A stretch of 64,000 nucleotides of DNA, taken from positions 1,736,001 through 1,800,000 of the forward strand of contig NZ_CP023699.1 in NCBI RefSeq assembly GCF_008704495.1, in the 5' to 3' direction. A program made the position numbers and the translations under genes. The notes beneath the pieces were generated by a model that ran no database searches, was not told where the DNA came from, and worked only from the letters and a program-made list of their open reading frames with translations. The stretch is from Streptomyces kanamyceticus (GTDB lineage Bacteria > Actinomycetota > Actinomycetes > Streptomycetales > Streptomycetaceae). Positions 52,677 through 62,300 of this stretch are shown in pieces. The number at the start of each line of letters is the position of its first letter. Positions within the stretch are counted from its first letter, which is position 1.

Positions 52677-53795
52677 TCACTTCTCGATGCAGAACTCGGC
52701 GACCGGCCAGCCGACGTGCCGTTTGTCGGTCGGCGTGTAGCCCAACAGCTGATCGCCCGCCTTGAGTTCGGTGACGTTCAGGACGGCGGCGCCGGGGCCG
52801 AGGACCCGCACGTGCCAGTCGTCCTGCACGGTCAGGCTGACCTCGACGCCCTCGGGGGACGTCGCCTTGATGGTCAGGAGCGGGCGGGACTCCAGCTTGA
52901 CGCGGCCCACCGCGATGCGCCGCGTACGGCCGTCGGCGCCCACGCCGAGCACGGTCGCCCCCGCCTGGAGTTCGCTCAGGTAGTTGGTGCGGTTGTCGGC
53001 GCCGAAGGTGTAGGAGTGCAGGGCACCGGCGTTGACGCGGAACGGCCGGGTCGGCATGTACGGCAGCGGGTGCGTCTCGCTGACGCAGAGGACGAAGCCA
53101 TGGGCGTACGAGCCCACCAGGATGCCCTCGTCCTTCTCGAAGTGCGTGCAGGTGTCGACGCAGACGCGGTCGCCCATGCCCGAGTGCTCGATCGACTCGA
53201 CGGTCAGCGAGGTGAGGTCGAGGGGTTCGGTCTTGGTGGCGAGGAGTTCGGCGAGCTTGAAGACGTCGTCGACACCGGACGGCGCCATCAGCAGCCCCTC
53301 GGAGCCCTTCTCCAGGACGCCGACGACGATCTCGGCCTCTTCGACGGAGCCGACCTCGCAGATCAGCCGTCCTTCCGAGCGGTCGGCGGCCGCGATGACG
53401 ATCTCCAGCGGGATCTTGGTCGGGTCGCGGAAGCGCACGACGGTGTACGGCAGGTCGGCGGCCGCGCCGCAGGCCAGGTCGAGGGTGCGCTGGTCGGTCA
53501 CCTCTACGTACGCGGTCGCGGACTTGTCGCCCGCGAGGAAGCGCAGGCGCAGCGCGTTGAGTTCCTGCTCGTCGGTGACGGTCACGGCGACGAGGTCGGG
53601 GCCCTCGCCCTCCGTCGCGTCCTCGGGCGCGGCGCCCTTCGGCAGGAGCACCTTGCGCACCGTCGGCGGCAGGGTGGAGAGCACCTCGGCGTGGGAGTCC
53701 ACGATGCCGTCGAGCCGGGCGTGCACGGCCGCGTCGACGACGGCGGCGACCTGCTCGGGCGCGACGGAACGGATGTCGATCCAGGCGAATTTCAC
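52677..53795 (-). CDS. GriH-like 3-dehydroquinate synthase II family enzyme (3,4-AHBA synthesis)
   Basis: 372 residues from a GTG with GAGGAA upstream. Type II dehydroquinate synthase family: MKFAWIDIR-type opening (VKFAWIDIR), EVGSVEEAEI, GDRVCVDTCTHFEKDEGILVG (position about 210-230), and the late GDQLLGYT. With the aldolase encoded just upstream it matches the GriI/GriH pair that makes 3-amino-4-hydroxybenzoate from aspartate semialdehyde and dihydroxyacetone phosphate. The 14-base tandem repeat lies in the gap ahead of it. Confidence 0.85.
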   Translation of the reverse strand: MKFAWIDIRSVAPEQVAAVVDAAVHARLDGIVDSHAEVLSTLPPTVRKVLLPKGAAPEDATEGEGPDLVAVTVTDEQELNALRLRFLAGDKSATAYVEVTDQRTLDLACGAAADLPYTVVRFRDPTKIPLEIVIAAADRSEGRLICEVGSVEEAEIVVGVLEKGSEGLLMAPSGVDDVFKLAELLATKTEPLDLTSLTVESIEHSGMGDRVCVDTCTHFEKDEGILVGSYAHGFVLCVSETHPLPYMPTRPFRVNAGALHSYTFGADNRTNYLSELQAGATVLGVGADGRTRRIAVGRVKLESRPLLTIKATSPEGVEVSLTVQDDWHVRVLGPGAAVLNVTELKAGDQLLGYTPTDKRHVGWPVAEFCIEK

Positions 53796-53812
53796 GTGAG
53801 TTCCTCGGGATG

Positions 53813-53868
53813 GAAGAGGCATGGGTGAAGAGGCATGGGTGAAGAGGCGTGGGTGAAGAGGCATGAGT
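53813..53868. repeat. 14 bp tandem repeat, four copies
   Basis: Unit GAAGAGGCATGGGT repeated four times (53813-53826, 53827-53840, 53841-53854 with one change, 53855-53868 with one change). It sits in the 85-base gap between the aldolase and GriH-like genes, where neighbouring genes otherwise overlap or nearly touch. Confidence 0.92.
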
Positions 53869-53880
53869 GAGGTGCGTGCG

Positions 53881-54672
53881 TCAGACCGTGGCGACCGTGT
53901 CGTACAGCTCGGGGACGGGCCGCGGCAGGCCCGCGAGGTCGCGCGGCGCGTGGACGGTCTCGGCGAGTTCGCGTACCAGCCGCTCGGGGTCCGCGCTGGT
54001 GAACACCCGCCGCCCGACGGCGAGTCCGGCGCATCCGGCGTCGAGCACGGCCCGCGCGTAGCCGCTCAGGTCCGCGCCGTTCTCGGGTCCGCCCGCCACC
54101 AGGACGGGGACCGGGCAGCTCGCCACGACCTCCGCCATCCGGTGCAGCGGCGCGGCGGCCGAGGTCTTGACCAGGTCGGCGCCCAGGTCGACGGCGATGT
54201 TCACCACGTGGGAGAGCAGGGCGGGGTCGCACGCGTCGGCGATCCTGGGACCCCTGGGGTAGATCATCGCGAGCAGCGGCAGGTTCCAGTGCTGGCACTC
54301 GGTGGCGATGCGGCCGAGGTCGGCGAGCTGCGCCGCCTCGGTCTCCGAGCCCACGTTGACGTGCACGCTGACCGCGTCGGCGCCGAGCCGCACGGCGTCC
54401 TCCACGCCACCGACGAGCACCTTGGCATGCTCGTCGGCGGCGTGCACCGTGCCCGCGCTGAGGTGCACGATCAGCGCGCAGGAGCGCAGGTGGCGCGGGT
54501 CGATGCTGGGCGCGCGGCCCTTGTGCACGATCACGGCGTCCGCGCCGCCCGCCACGATCCGGCCCAGGAGCCGGTCGAACTCGACGGCGTCGGCGACGGG
54601 GCCGTCGGAGACGGAGTGGTCCAGCGGAATGAACAGATAGCGTTCGTCGGCTCTTCGCGAGAGCCTGCTCAT
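53881..54672 (-). CDS. GriI-like DhnA-type aldolase (3,4-AHBA synthesis)
   Basis: 263 residues from ATG 54672 with AAGAG upstream; an in-frame GTG at 54714 is possible. Class I aldolase of the 2-amino-3,7-dideoxy-heptulosonate synthase family: FIPLDHSVSDGP, VIVHKG, ADLVKTSAAAP (Schiff-base Lys) and VLVAGGPENG. It would condense a C3 unit with aspartate semialdehyde, the product then being aromatised by the GriH-like enzyme to 3-amino-4-hydroxybenzoate. Confidence 0.87.
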   Translation of the reverse strand: MSRLSRRADERYLFIPLDHSVSDGPVADAVEFDRLLGRIVAGGADAVIVHKGRAPSIDPRHLRSCALIVHLSAGTVHAADEHAKVLVGGVEDAVRLGADAVSVHVNVGSETEAAQLADLGRIATECQHWNLPLLAMIYPRGPRIADACDPALLSHVVNIAVDLGADLVKTSAAAPLHRMAEVVASCPVPVLVAGGPENGADLSGYARAVLDAGCAGLAVGRRVFTSADPERLVRELAETVHAPRDLAGLPRPVPELYDTVATV

Positions 54673-54717
54673 ACGGAGCTCTTTCCCGCCGAAGCGGGTC
54701 CGGGCGGCGGTCACCCG

Positions 54718-55140
54718 TCAGCCCTGGCCGAAGAGCGTACGGGCGAAGTACTGGGTGTCGAAGTACTCCCGCATGCTGCGGATCTGCCCGTCCTCGACGG
54801 TGAACTGGGCACTGATGTCCAGCTCGTAGGGAGCGCCGTCGCGGGTCGTGGCCCGGGTGACGCACTCGACCGACACCTCGGCGCCCTCGGCGATGACGTG
54901 CAGGACGTCGACCGCGTAGTCGGCCGTCGGGTCGAAGCGCTCCCCCATGGGCAGCAGGAAATTCTCGGCGATCTCCGCGAGTCCCTTCCAGGTGCCCGCC
55001 ACCGGGTGGTCGCCCGGTATGCGGTAGACGGCGTCGGCGGCGATGAGCTGCGGGATGGCCGCGGCGTCGCGTTCGCGCAGGGCCTTGAGGTAGCGGTGCA
55101 CGACGCTTTTGGCCTCGGCGCCGGTATCGGGGTGGTTCAT
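54718..55140 (-). CDS. SnoaL-like/NTF2-fold protein
   Basis: 140 residues, ATG with GGGAG upstream. NTF2-like cone: KSVVHRYLKALRERDAAAI, then FTVEDGQIRSMREYFDT near the end. Members include polyketide cyclases and small tailoring or isomerase proteins. No catalytic residues can be assigned. The location between the FAD monooxygenase and aldolase genes suggests a tailoring step. Confidence 0.82.
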   Translation of the reverse strand: MNHPDTGAEAKSVVHRYLKALRERDAAAIPQLIAADAVYRIPGDHPVAGTWKGLAEIAENFLLPMGERFDPTADYAVDVLHVIAEGAEVSVECVTRATTRDGAPYELDISAQFTVEDGQIRSMREYFDTQYFARTLFGQG

Positions 55141-55172
55141 GGCTGCTCCCGTAGGTCGAAGAGGTCGAGGGG

Positions 55173-56345
55173 TCATTCGTCGAGCAGTTGCGGCGTCAGG
55201 GCCCGCTGGAACGGCTTGAAGAGCACGGACTGGGGGGCGTGGCGCAGGTATACGTCGCGTACGGCGCGCAGCACGGGGTTCTCCAGCTGCTCGAAGCCGC
55301 CGAACTTGCGGGAGACCTCCACCATTTCCCTGGTGCGCTCGCGCCGCAGCTTCTCGTAGGCGCGCAGGGCCGCCACCGGGTCCTTGCGCGACGCCAGGCA
55401 CTGCGCGAGCACCACGGCGTCCTCGATGGCGGTGCTGCCGCCCTGGCCGAGGCTGGGCAGCATGGGGTGGGCGGCGTCGCCGAGGAGCGTCACGGGCCCT
55501 TCGCCCCAGTTCTCCAGGAACGGCCTGTCCTGGGCCGGTACGGCGACGATGTCCTCGACCGGCGTGGTCCTGATCGCCTCGCGCACCTCGTCCGCCCAGC
55601 CCGCGTAGGCGCGCACGATCCGGTCCTTGTCACCGTCCCAGTCGCGGGCGGCGTCGGCGGGCATGTTCACGGTGCCCCACCAGTAGGCGCGGCCCTTTCC
55701 CACGTCGTGCAGGCCGAACCGGCTGCCGAGGCCCCAGTAGTGGGCGTTGAACCCCTTGGTGATCTTCGGGTGGGTGAAGGGGGTGACGGAGAGCCAGCAC
55801 AGGAAGCCCCCGTAGCGCGGGCCCCTCTTGTCACCGGTGACGGCCCGCCGGATCGCGGAGTTGATGCCGTCGGCGCCGATCAGGATGTCGCCGGTGGCCT
55901 CCCTGCCGTCCTCGAACGTGACGCGTACGCCGTCGCCCGTGGTGTCGTAGCCGGTGGCGACCGCGCCCAGCGAGACGGGCAGTCCGCCGAGCGCGTCGAG
56001 CAGCGCCGCCTGGAGGTCGCCGCGGTACATCGCGACGCTGGGGGCGCCGAGCCGGTCGCCCGCCGTCTCCAGGGGCAGCGAGCGGAGCGTGCGGCCCTTG
56101 TCGGTCATGATCTCGGTGTGCAGGATCGTCTGGCCGCGCTTCTCCAGGCCGAGGTCGATGTCCAGGGCGCGCAGCGCGGCCACCGCGTTGCTCATCACGG
56201 AGATGCCGAAGCCCGCGGGGCGCAGTTCGGGCGCCCGCTCGTAGATCTCCACCTCCACGCCCACGCGGCGCAGGGCCACGGCGGTCGCCAGACCTCCGAT
56301 GCCCGCTCCGATCACGATCGCCCGGGGGTTGGTGCGCTCAGACAC
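55173..56345 (-). CDS. FAD-dependent aromatic monooxygenase
   Basis: 390 residues. GAGIGGLATAVALRRVGVEV binds FAD, DGINSAIR is the DG motif, and GDAAHPMLPSLGQGGSTAIE the second FAD motif. Related to salicylate hydroxylase-type enzymes and to the epoxidases/hydroxylases of manumycin-type pathways. Likely hydroxylates the aminohydroxybenzoate-derived ring. GTG start; 8-base overlap with the NRPS end. Confidence 0.87.
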   Translation of the reverse strand: MSERTNPRAIVIGAGIGGLATAVALRRVGVEVEIYERAPELRPAGFGISVMSNAVAALRALDIDLGLEKRGQTILHTEIMTDKGRTLRSLPLETAGDRLGAPSVAMYRGDLQAALLDALGGLPVSLGAVATGYDTTGDGVRVTFEDGREATGDILIGADGINSAIRRAVTGDKRGPRYGGFLCWLSVTPFTHPKITKGFNAHYWGLGSRFGLHDVGKGRAYWWGTVNMPADAARDWDGDKDRIVRAYAGWADEVREAIRTTPVEDIVAVPAQDRPFLENWGEGPVTLLGDAAHPMLPSLGQGGSTAIEDAVVLAQCLASRKDPVAALRAYEKLRRERTREMVEVSRKFGGFEQLENPVLRAVRDVYLRHAPQSVLFKPFQRALTPQLLDE

Positions 56346-59300
56346 GTCGCTTTCCCTTCTCTGCGGTGCCGGACTCGGCCAGTTCGGCGACCGCGGCCGC
56401 CACGTCGGCCACGTGCGGCTCCTCCATGATCGAGAGATGGTCGCCGGGTACGTGGACGACCTTCACGTGGCCGGTGGTCATGGTGTGCCACCCGTTGGCC
56501 GGGTCGGTGTGCTGGGTGCCGCCCGCGCCGTGCATCGCCCGCAGGACCCGCGGGAGCGGCTCGGAGGCACGGATCAGGGTGATGTCATCGGCGCCGGGTT
56601 CGGGCTGATAGTGCTGTGTGGCACGCCAGTTGGCCTCGTACACCCGGAACAGCCGCCCGACGAGGGAGCCGTCGCTGTCCGCGGGCAGAATGCCCTCGTC
56701 GGTCGCGGTCCTCGCGATGAAGCCGAACTTCTCATCCAGCGTGGTGAGTTCGGCGGGAATCGCCTCGATCGGCGAGTCGCCGCCGCGGCCGAGCAACAGC
56801 AGCTCCCAGAAGAACCAGCCGAGCAGCGCCTCGTCGGTGTATCCCTGGCGTTCCTCCGCGGGGCCCAGGGCGACCGTGTCCAGGAGGATCACCTCGGCCA
56901 CCTCGTCGCCAGCGGCCCGCAGTTGGCGTGCCATCTCGAAGGCCACGAAGCCGCCGAAGGACCAGCCGCCGACGACGTACGGGCCCTGGGGGCGCACCCT
57001 GCGCATCGCCTCGATGTAGCTCGCGGCGATGTCGGGGACGGAGCGCAGCGGCTCGGTGCCCAGGTCCCCGCCGGACGCCTGGAAGGCGAACAGCGGCTGC
57101 CCTTCGGGGAGATGGCGGGCCAGCGGCACATAGCAGAGCACGTTGCCGCCCATCGGGTGGGCGAGGAACAGCGGCGTGCGCTCGCCCTCGGCGCGGATCG
57201 GCACCAGCGGGTCGAAGGAGAGCGTGGCGCCGCCGGACCGCAGGAGTTCCGCGAGCGCGGCGACCGTCGGCGCCGCGATGAACCCGGAGATGGGGATGGT
57301 GACGCCGTACCGCTGCTCGATGAGGACGACGAGCCGCATGGTGGTGAGCGAGGTGGCACCGAGCGCGAAGATGTCGTCGTGGACGCCGACGCTCCCGACG
57401 CCGAGCAGGCCGCCGAGCAGCTCCGCGAGCGTCCGCTCGTACGCGTCCCTGGGCGCCTGCCCGTCCGACGCCTCGGGCCGATCGAGCCGCAGGGTCCGCA
57501 GCGCCCCGTCGTCCCGCTTACCGCTCGGTGTCAGCGGCAGCTCGGGCAGCCACGCGAAGTGGTCCGGCACCATGAACTCCGGCAGGAGCGTGCGCAGTTC
57601 ACCGCGGAGCGCCACCAGATCGGTGGATTCGGGGTCGCCGACCAGGAAGGCGACGAGTCCGGTGGATCCGTCCGCCGCCGCGCGGGCGACCACGGCCGCC
57701 TCCTTGATGCCACCGCCCGCGGGGCCCGCGGCGAGGCGCACGAGGGCGACCTCGGCCTCGGCGGGTTCGACGCGGTAGCCGCGGATCTTCACCTGGGTGT
57801 CGGCCCGGCCCGCGTACGCGAGGGAGCCGTCGGGCAGGACGAGACCCAGATCCCCCGTCCGGTAAGCGGTGACGGCCCCGCCGGGCAGCGTGACGGGGAC
57901 GAAGCGCTCCTCGGTCAGCGCCGGGTCGCCGAGGTAGCCGTCGGCGAGCGCGGCGCCGGTGAGGAACAGTTCGCCCTGCACGCCGGTGGGCACGGGGCGG
58001 CCCTTCGGGTCGAGGACCAGCACGTCCGCGCCGCTGATGGGGGCGCCGATCGGGACGATGGCGGGGAAAGCCGCCGGGTCCCCGGCCAGGGTGTGGGTGG
58101 ACACCACGTGGGACTCGGTCGGCCCGTACTGGTTCTCCAGGACGGCTCCGGGCAGCGCGGCGAGCAACGTCCGGATCTCGTCGGTGACCCGCAGTTGCTC
58201 CCCCGAGGAGCAGATCACCCGCAGCCCGCGAGGCACGACACCGAGCGCGGCCGACGCCTCCGCGAGCTGCTGCAGGGCGACGTAGGGCAGGAAGATCCGT
58301 GCCACGCCCTCGCGGTCGAGCATCCTCAGGAGCGCGGGCATGTCCCGCCGTTCGGCCTCGGCGACCAGGCGCAGGGTGCCGCCCGAGCAGAGCGTGGAGT
58401 AGATCTCCTGGAAGGAGACGTCGAAGCTGAGCGGCGCGTACTGCGCGGTGGTCCCGCCCGCGGCCGCGCTCGTGGCGCGGATCTGCCAGCCGATCAGGTT
58501 GGCGAGCGAGCGGTGCGGCATCACGACGCCCTTGGGGCGTCCGGTGGATCCTGAGGTGAAGAGGATGTAGGCGGTGCTGGCCGGGTCGAGCGGACCTTCG
58601 GAAACGCGCGGGTGCGGCTGGGACTGGGGCTCGTGCTGGGACTGGGGCTGCCGCTGGGGCTGCCGCTGGGGCTGCGACTGTGGCTGCTGCGACTGCGACT
58701 GCGACTGCGGCTGCGGCTGCGGCTGCGTCGCCTCGTCGTCGAACAGCGACTCCGCCGTCAGCAGCGGCGCCCCCTCCCCGAACGAACCGGCGTCCGCCGC
58801 GCGGGCGATGATCCGGAAGGGCTCCGCATCGGCCACCATCGCGGCGATCCTGGCCGCCGGATAGCCGGTGTCCAGCGGCACGCACGCGGCCCCGGCCATG
58901 GCGGTGCCGAGGATCGCGGCGATCGTCTCCGGCGAGCGGTCCATGGCGATGCCGACGCGGGCGCCGGGGCGAGCACCGAGGGCGACGAGCCGCCGCGCCA
59001 CGCGCTCGGAGTGCTCCGCCAACTCCCGGTAGGAACAGGCGCGTTCACCGGTGGACACGGCGGGCGCGTCGGGGGTGCGGTCGGCCTGGCGCCGGAAGAG
59101 GCACACCACGTCCTCGTCGAAGGGCGCGACCATCTCCGTACGCGCCGCGCCCTCGGCCAAGAACGCGAAGTCCGGTGCCTCGTCGGGCTCGTCGACGATG
59201 CGGCGCAGCACTTCGGTGTAGGTGTCCCCGAAGAGCTCGGCCTGTGCGGGCGTGATGCCGCGGCCCTCGCCGTCGATGCGCAGCGTCACCGAGCCGTCGA

Positions 59301-62300
59301 CCGGGTGCGTGAACGCGTTGACCAGGAGCTGGAAGTCGGTCTCCTCCCAGGCCGTGAACTCCTCAAGACGTACGTCGGGCAGGCGCAGCACATCGGAGAG
59401 CACGTGGAAGTGCACGTAGTTGAAGGCGGTGTGCAGCACCGGGGCGCCGTGGTCCTCCTGGATCGCGCTCAGCGGGTAGCGCTGGTGGGGGCGGCCCGCG
59501 CGCTCCTGCCGGAACAGTTCCCGTACGACGTCGAGCCAGCTGCCGTCGGCCTCGGTCTCGGTCTTGGTGACGCGCACGGGCACGGTGTTGAGGAAGAGCC
59601 CCACCATCCGCTCCGCGCCCTCGCGCTCGGGTCTGCCGTGGGTGATGAGCCCGGTGGTGAAGTCGTCGGCCCCGGAGAGCAGTCGCAGTGTCAGGGCGTA
59701 CGCGGCGAACAGCAGGGACTTGACCGGCAGCGCCTGCTCCCGGGCCAGCGCGCGGGCGCCGCGCACGACGTCGTCGGGCAGTTCGACGAGCCGGACGACC
59801 AGGTCGTCGCCGCGCGGCGGTTCGGCGGCCGCGAAGCCGTCGAGCCGCAGCGCGTCGGCCCCGTCCGTCACCGTCTTCCAGTGCTCGCGCGCCGCCGGGT
59901 CGGCCAGCGCCGCGCGCTCGCCCCCCAGGTGATGGGCGGCGGCGGGCGGCGCCTCGTCCGTGACGGGCCCGATGTCCGCGCCCAGGGCGTGCAGATAGTC
60001 CTGGAGGAGTTCGGTGAGGAGGTTGGCGACGCTGCCGCCGTCGAGCAGCGCGTGGTGGAAGCCGAGCACCAGGTCGACGCCGTCGTCGCGGACGTGGGCC
60101 CGGAACAGGTACAGCGGCGCGTGCTCGAACCGGTAGCGGTGGTAGCGGCGTTGCTCGATGTGGGCGTGGATCTCGTCCTCGGCGTCCGGCGCCGGGCGGC
60201 CGCGCAGGTCGACCACGTCGAGGCCGCCCGGCGCGTCCGCGTGCACGAGCTGCAGCGGCTCGGTGAAGCCGCCGAGGTCGAAGGAGGAGCGCAGCGCGGG
60301 GTGCCGGGCGGCGATCCTGGCGAAGGCGGCCCGGAAGTGCGTCTCGTCCCAGGCCATGGCGAGCCGGTAGCGGAACACGTCGTGGTAGACGGCGGAGTGC
60401 TCGCTCTGCAGGCTGTGGTAGACGAGGCCGAGTTGGAGGCGGGTCAGCGGGAAGGCGTCGACGGCGTCCGTGATGCGGGCCCGGTCCACCCGGGAGACGA
60501 GGCCGAAGGGCGGCAGCTCGGCGGCGGGGCCCGCTGCCCCGGTGGCGGCGTGCGCGGCGAGGGCCGCGACCGTCGGGTGCCACACGAGGTCGTTCAGCGA
60601 GAAGTGGATGCCCTGCCGCTCGGCGAGGGCGCGCAGGCGCAGCATCAGGAGTGAGTCGCCGCCGAGCGCGTAGTAGTCGTCGTGGATGCCGACCCGCTCC
60701 GCGCCGAGCACCTCGGCCCAGATGCCGACGAGTACCCGTTCGGTCTCGGTGCGGGGCGGGGCGCCCGGCTCGCCGCGACTCGTTTCCGGGTCCGGCAGTG
60801 CGCGCCGGTCCAGCTTGCCGTTGGGGGTCAGGGGTATCGCGTCGATGCGCGGCAGATGGGCGGGGATCATGAACTCGGGCAGTTCGGCCGCGAGTTGCTC
60901 GCGCAGCCACCTCGGGTCGAGGTCGTCCTCGCCCGTCCAGTAGCCGACGAGGTAGGTGCCGCGCCCCGGGGACGTGCGGTCCACGACGGCGGCGTCCCGT
61001 ACGCCGTGTATGCGGACCAGGGCGTCCCGGACCTCGCCCGGTTCGACGCGGTTGCCGCGGATCTTCACCTGGCCGTCGATGCGGCCGAGGTACTCCAGGG
61101 TGCCGTCGGCGAGCCAGCGGGCGAGGTCGCCGGTGCGGTAGAGCCTGCCGCCGTCGACGAACGGCGCGGGCACGAACTTCTCCCGGGTCAGCTCGGGTCT
61201 TTCCAGGTAGCCGCGGGCGAGCGCGACACCGCCGATGCACAGCTCGCCCGGTACGCCGACGGGCTGGGGCGTGCCGTCGGGGCCCACGACGTACAACTCC
61301 GTGTTGTCGATGGGGCGTCCGATGGGGACCCGGGTGACGGGCCGTCCCGGGTCGGCAGGGCAGGTGTGGGCGCAGACGTCCACGGTCGCCTCGGTCGGCC
61401 CGTACAGATTGGTCAGCGCCGGTGCCCCCGCGACACCGGCGTAGACGCGGTTGAACTGGTCGACGCGCCCCGGGGGCAGCGCCTCACCGCTGCACACCAC
61501 GTGGCGCAGCGAGTCCGCCCGCGCACGGTGGCGCGGCGATTCCTCCAGGAGGTCCAGGAAGGGACCGAGCATGGAGGGCACGAAGTGTACGACGCTGACG
61601 CGGTGTTGGGCGATGGCGTCGAGGAGTTGGCGCGGGTCCTTCTCGCCGCCGGGCGGCAGCAGCGCCACGGACGCGCCCTCGATCGCCCACCAGAACAGCT
61701 CCCACACGGAGACGTCGAAGGAGATGGGGGTCTTCTGCAGGAGTACGTCGTCCTCGCCGATCGGCAGGGCGCGCTGCATCCAGGCGAGGCGGTTGACCAC
61801 CGAACGGTGCTCGACCATCGCGCCCTTGGGGCGGCCCGTGGACCCCGAGGTGTAGATGACGTAGGCCAGGTCGCGGGGGCCCGCCACGGGTTCGAGGGCG
61901 GCCGCGGAGCCCTGCATCAGGTCGTCGACGGGGCACACCGGCGTCCCGGCGGGTACGGGCAGGTCCGGGGCCTCCGCGTCGGTGACGACGACCTTGGCGC
62001 CGCTGTCCTGGAGGATGTGGCCGATGCGCGCCGCCGGGTAGCCGGGGTCGACGGGGACGTACGCGCCACCGGATTTGAGGACGCCGAGGACGGCGGCGAG
62101 CATCCGCGGGCCGCGTTCCATCAGCACGGCGACACGGTCGTCACGGCCCACCCGGCGCGCGCGCAGCGACCGGGCCACTTGGTTGGCGAGGGCGTCGAGT
62201 TCGGCGTAGCGGATGGTCTCCTGCTCGTCGTCGCCGAGCACCGCGGTCCGGTCGGGGAAGCGGGCCGCCCGTTCCTCGAACAGGGCGTGCAGGGTCGTGT

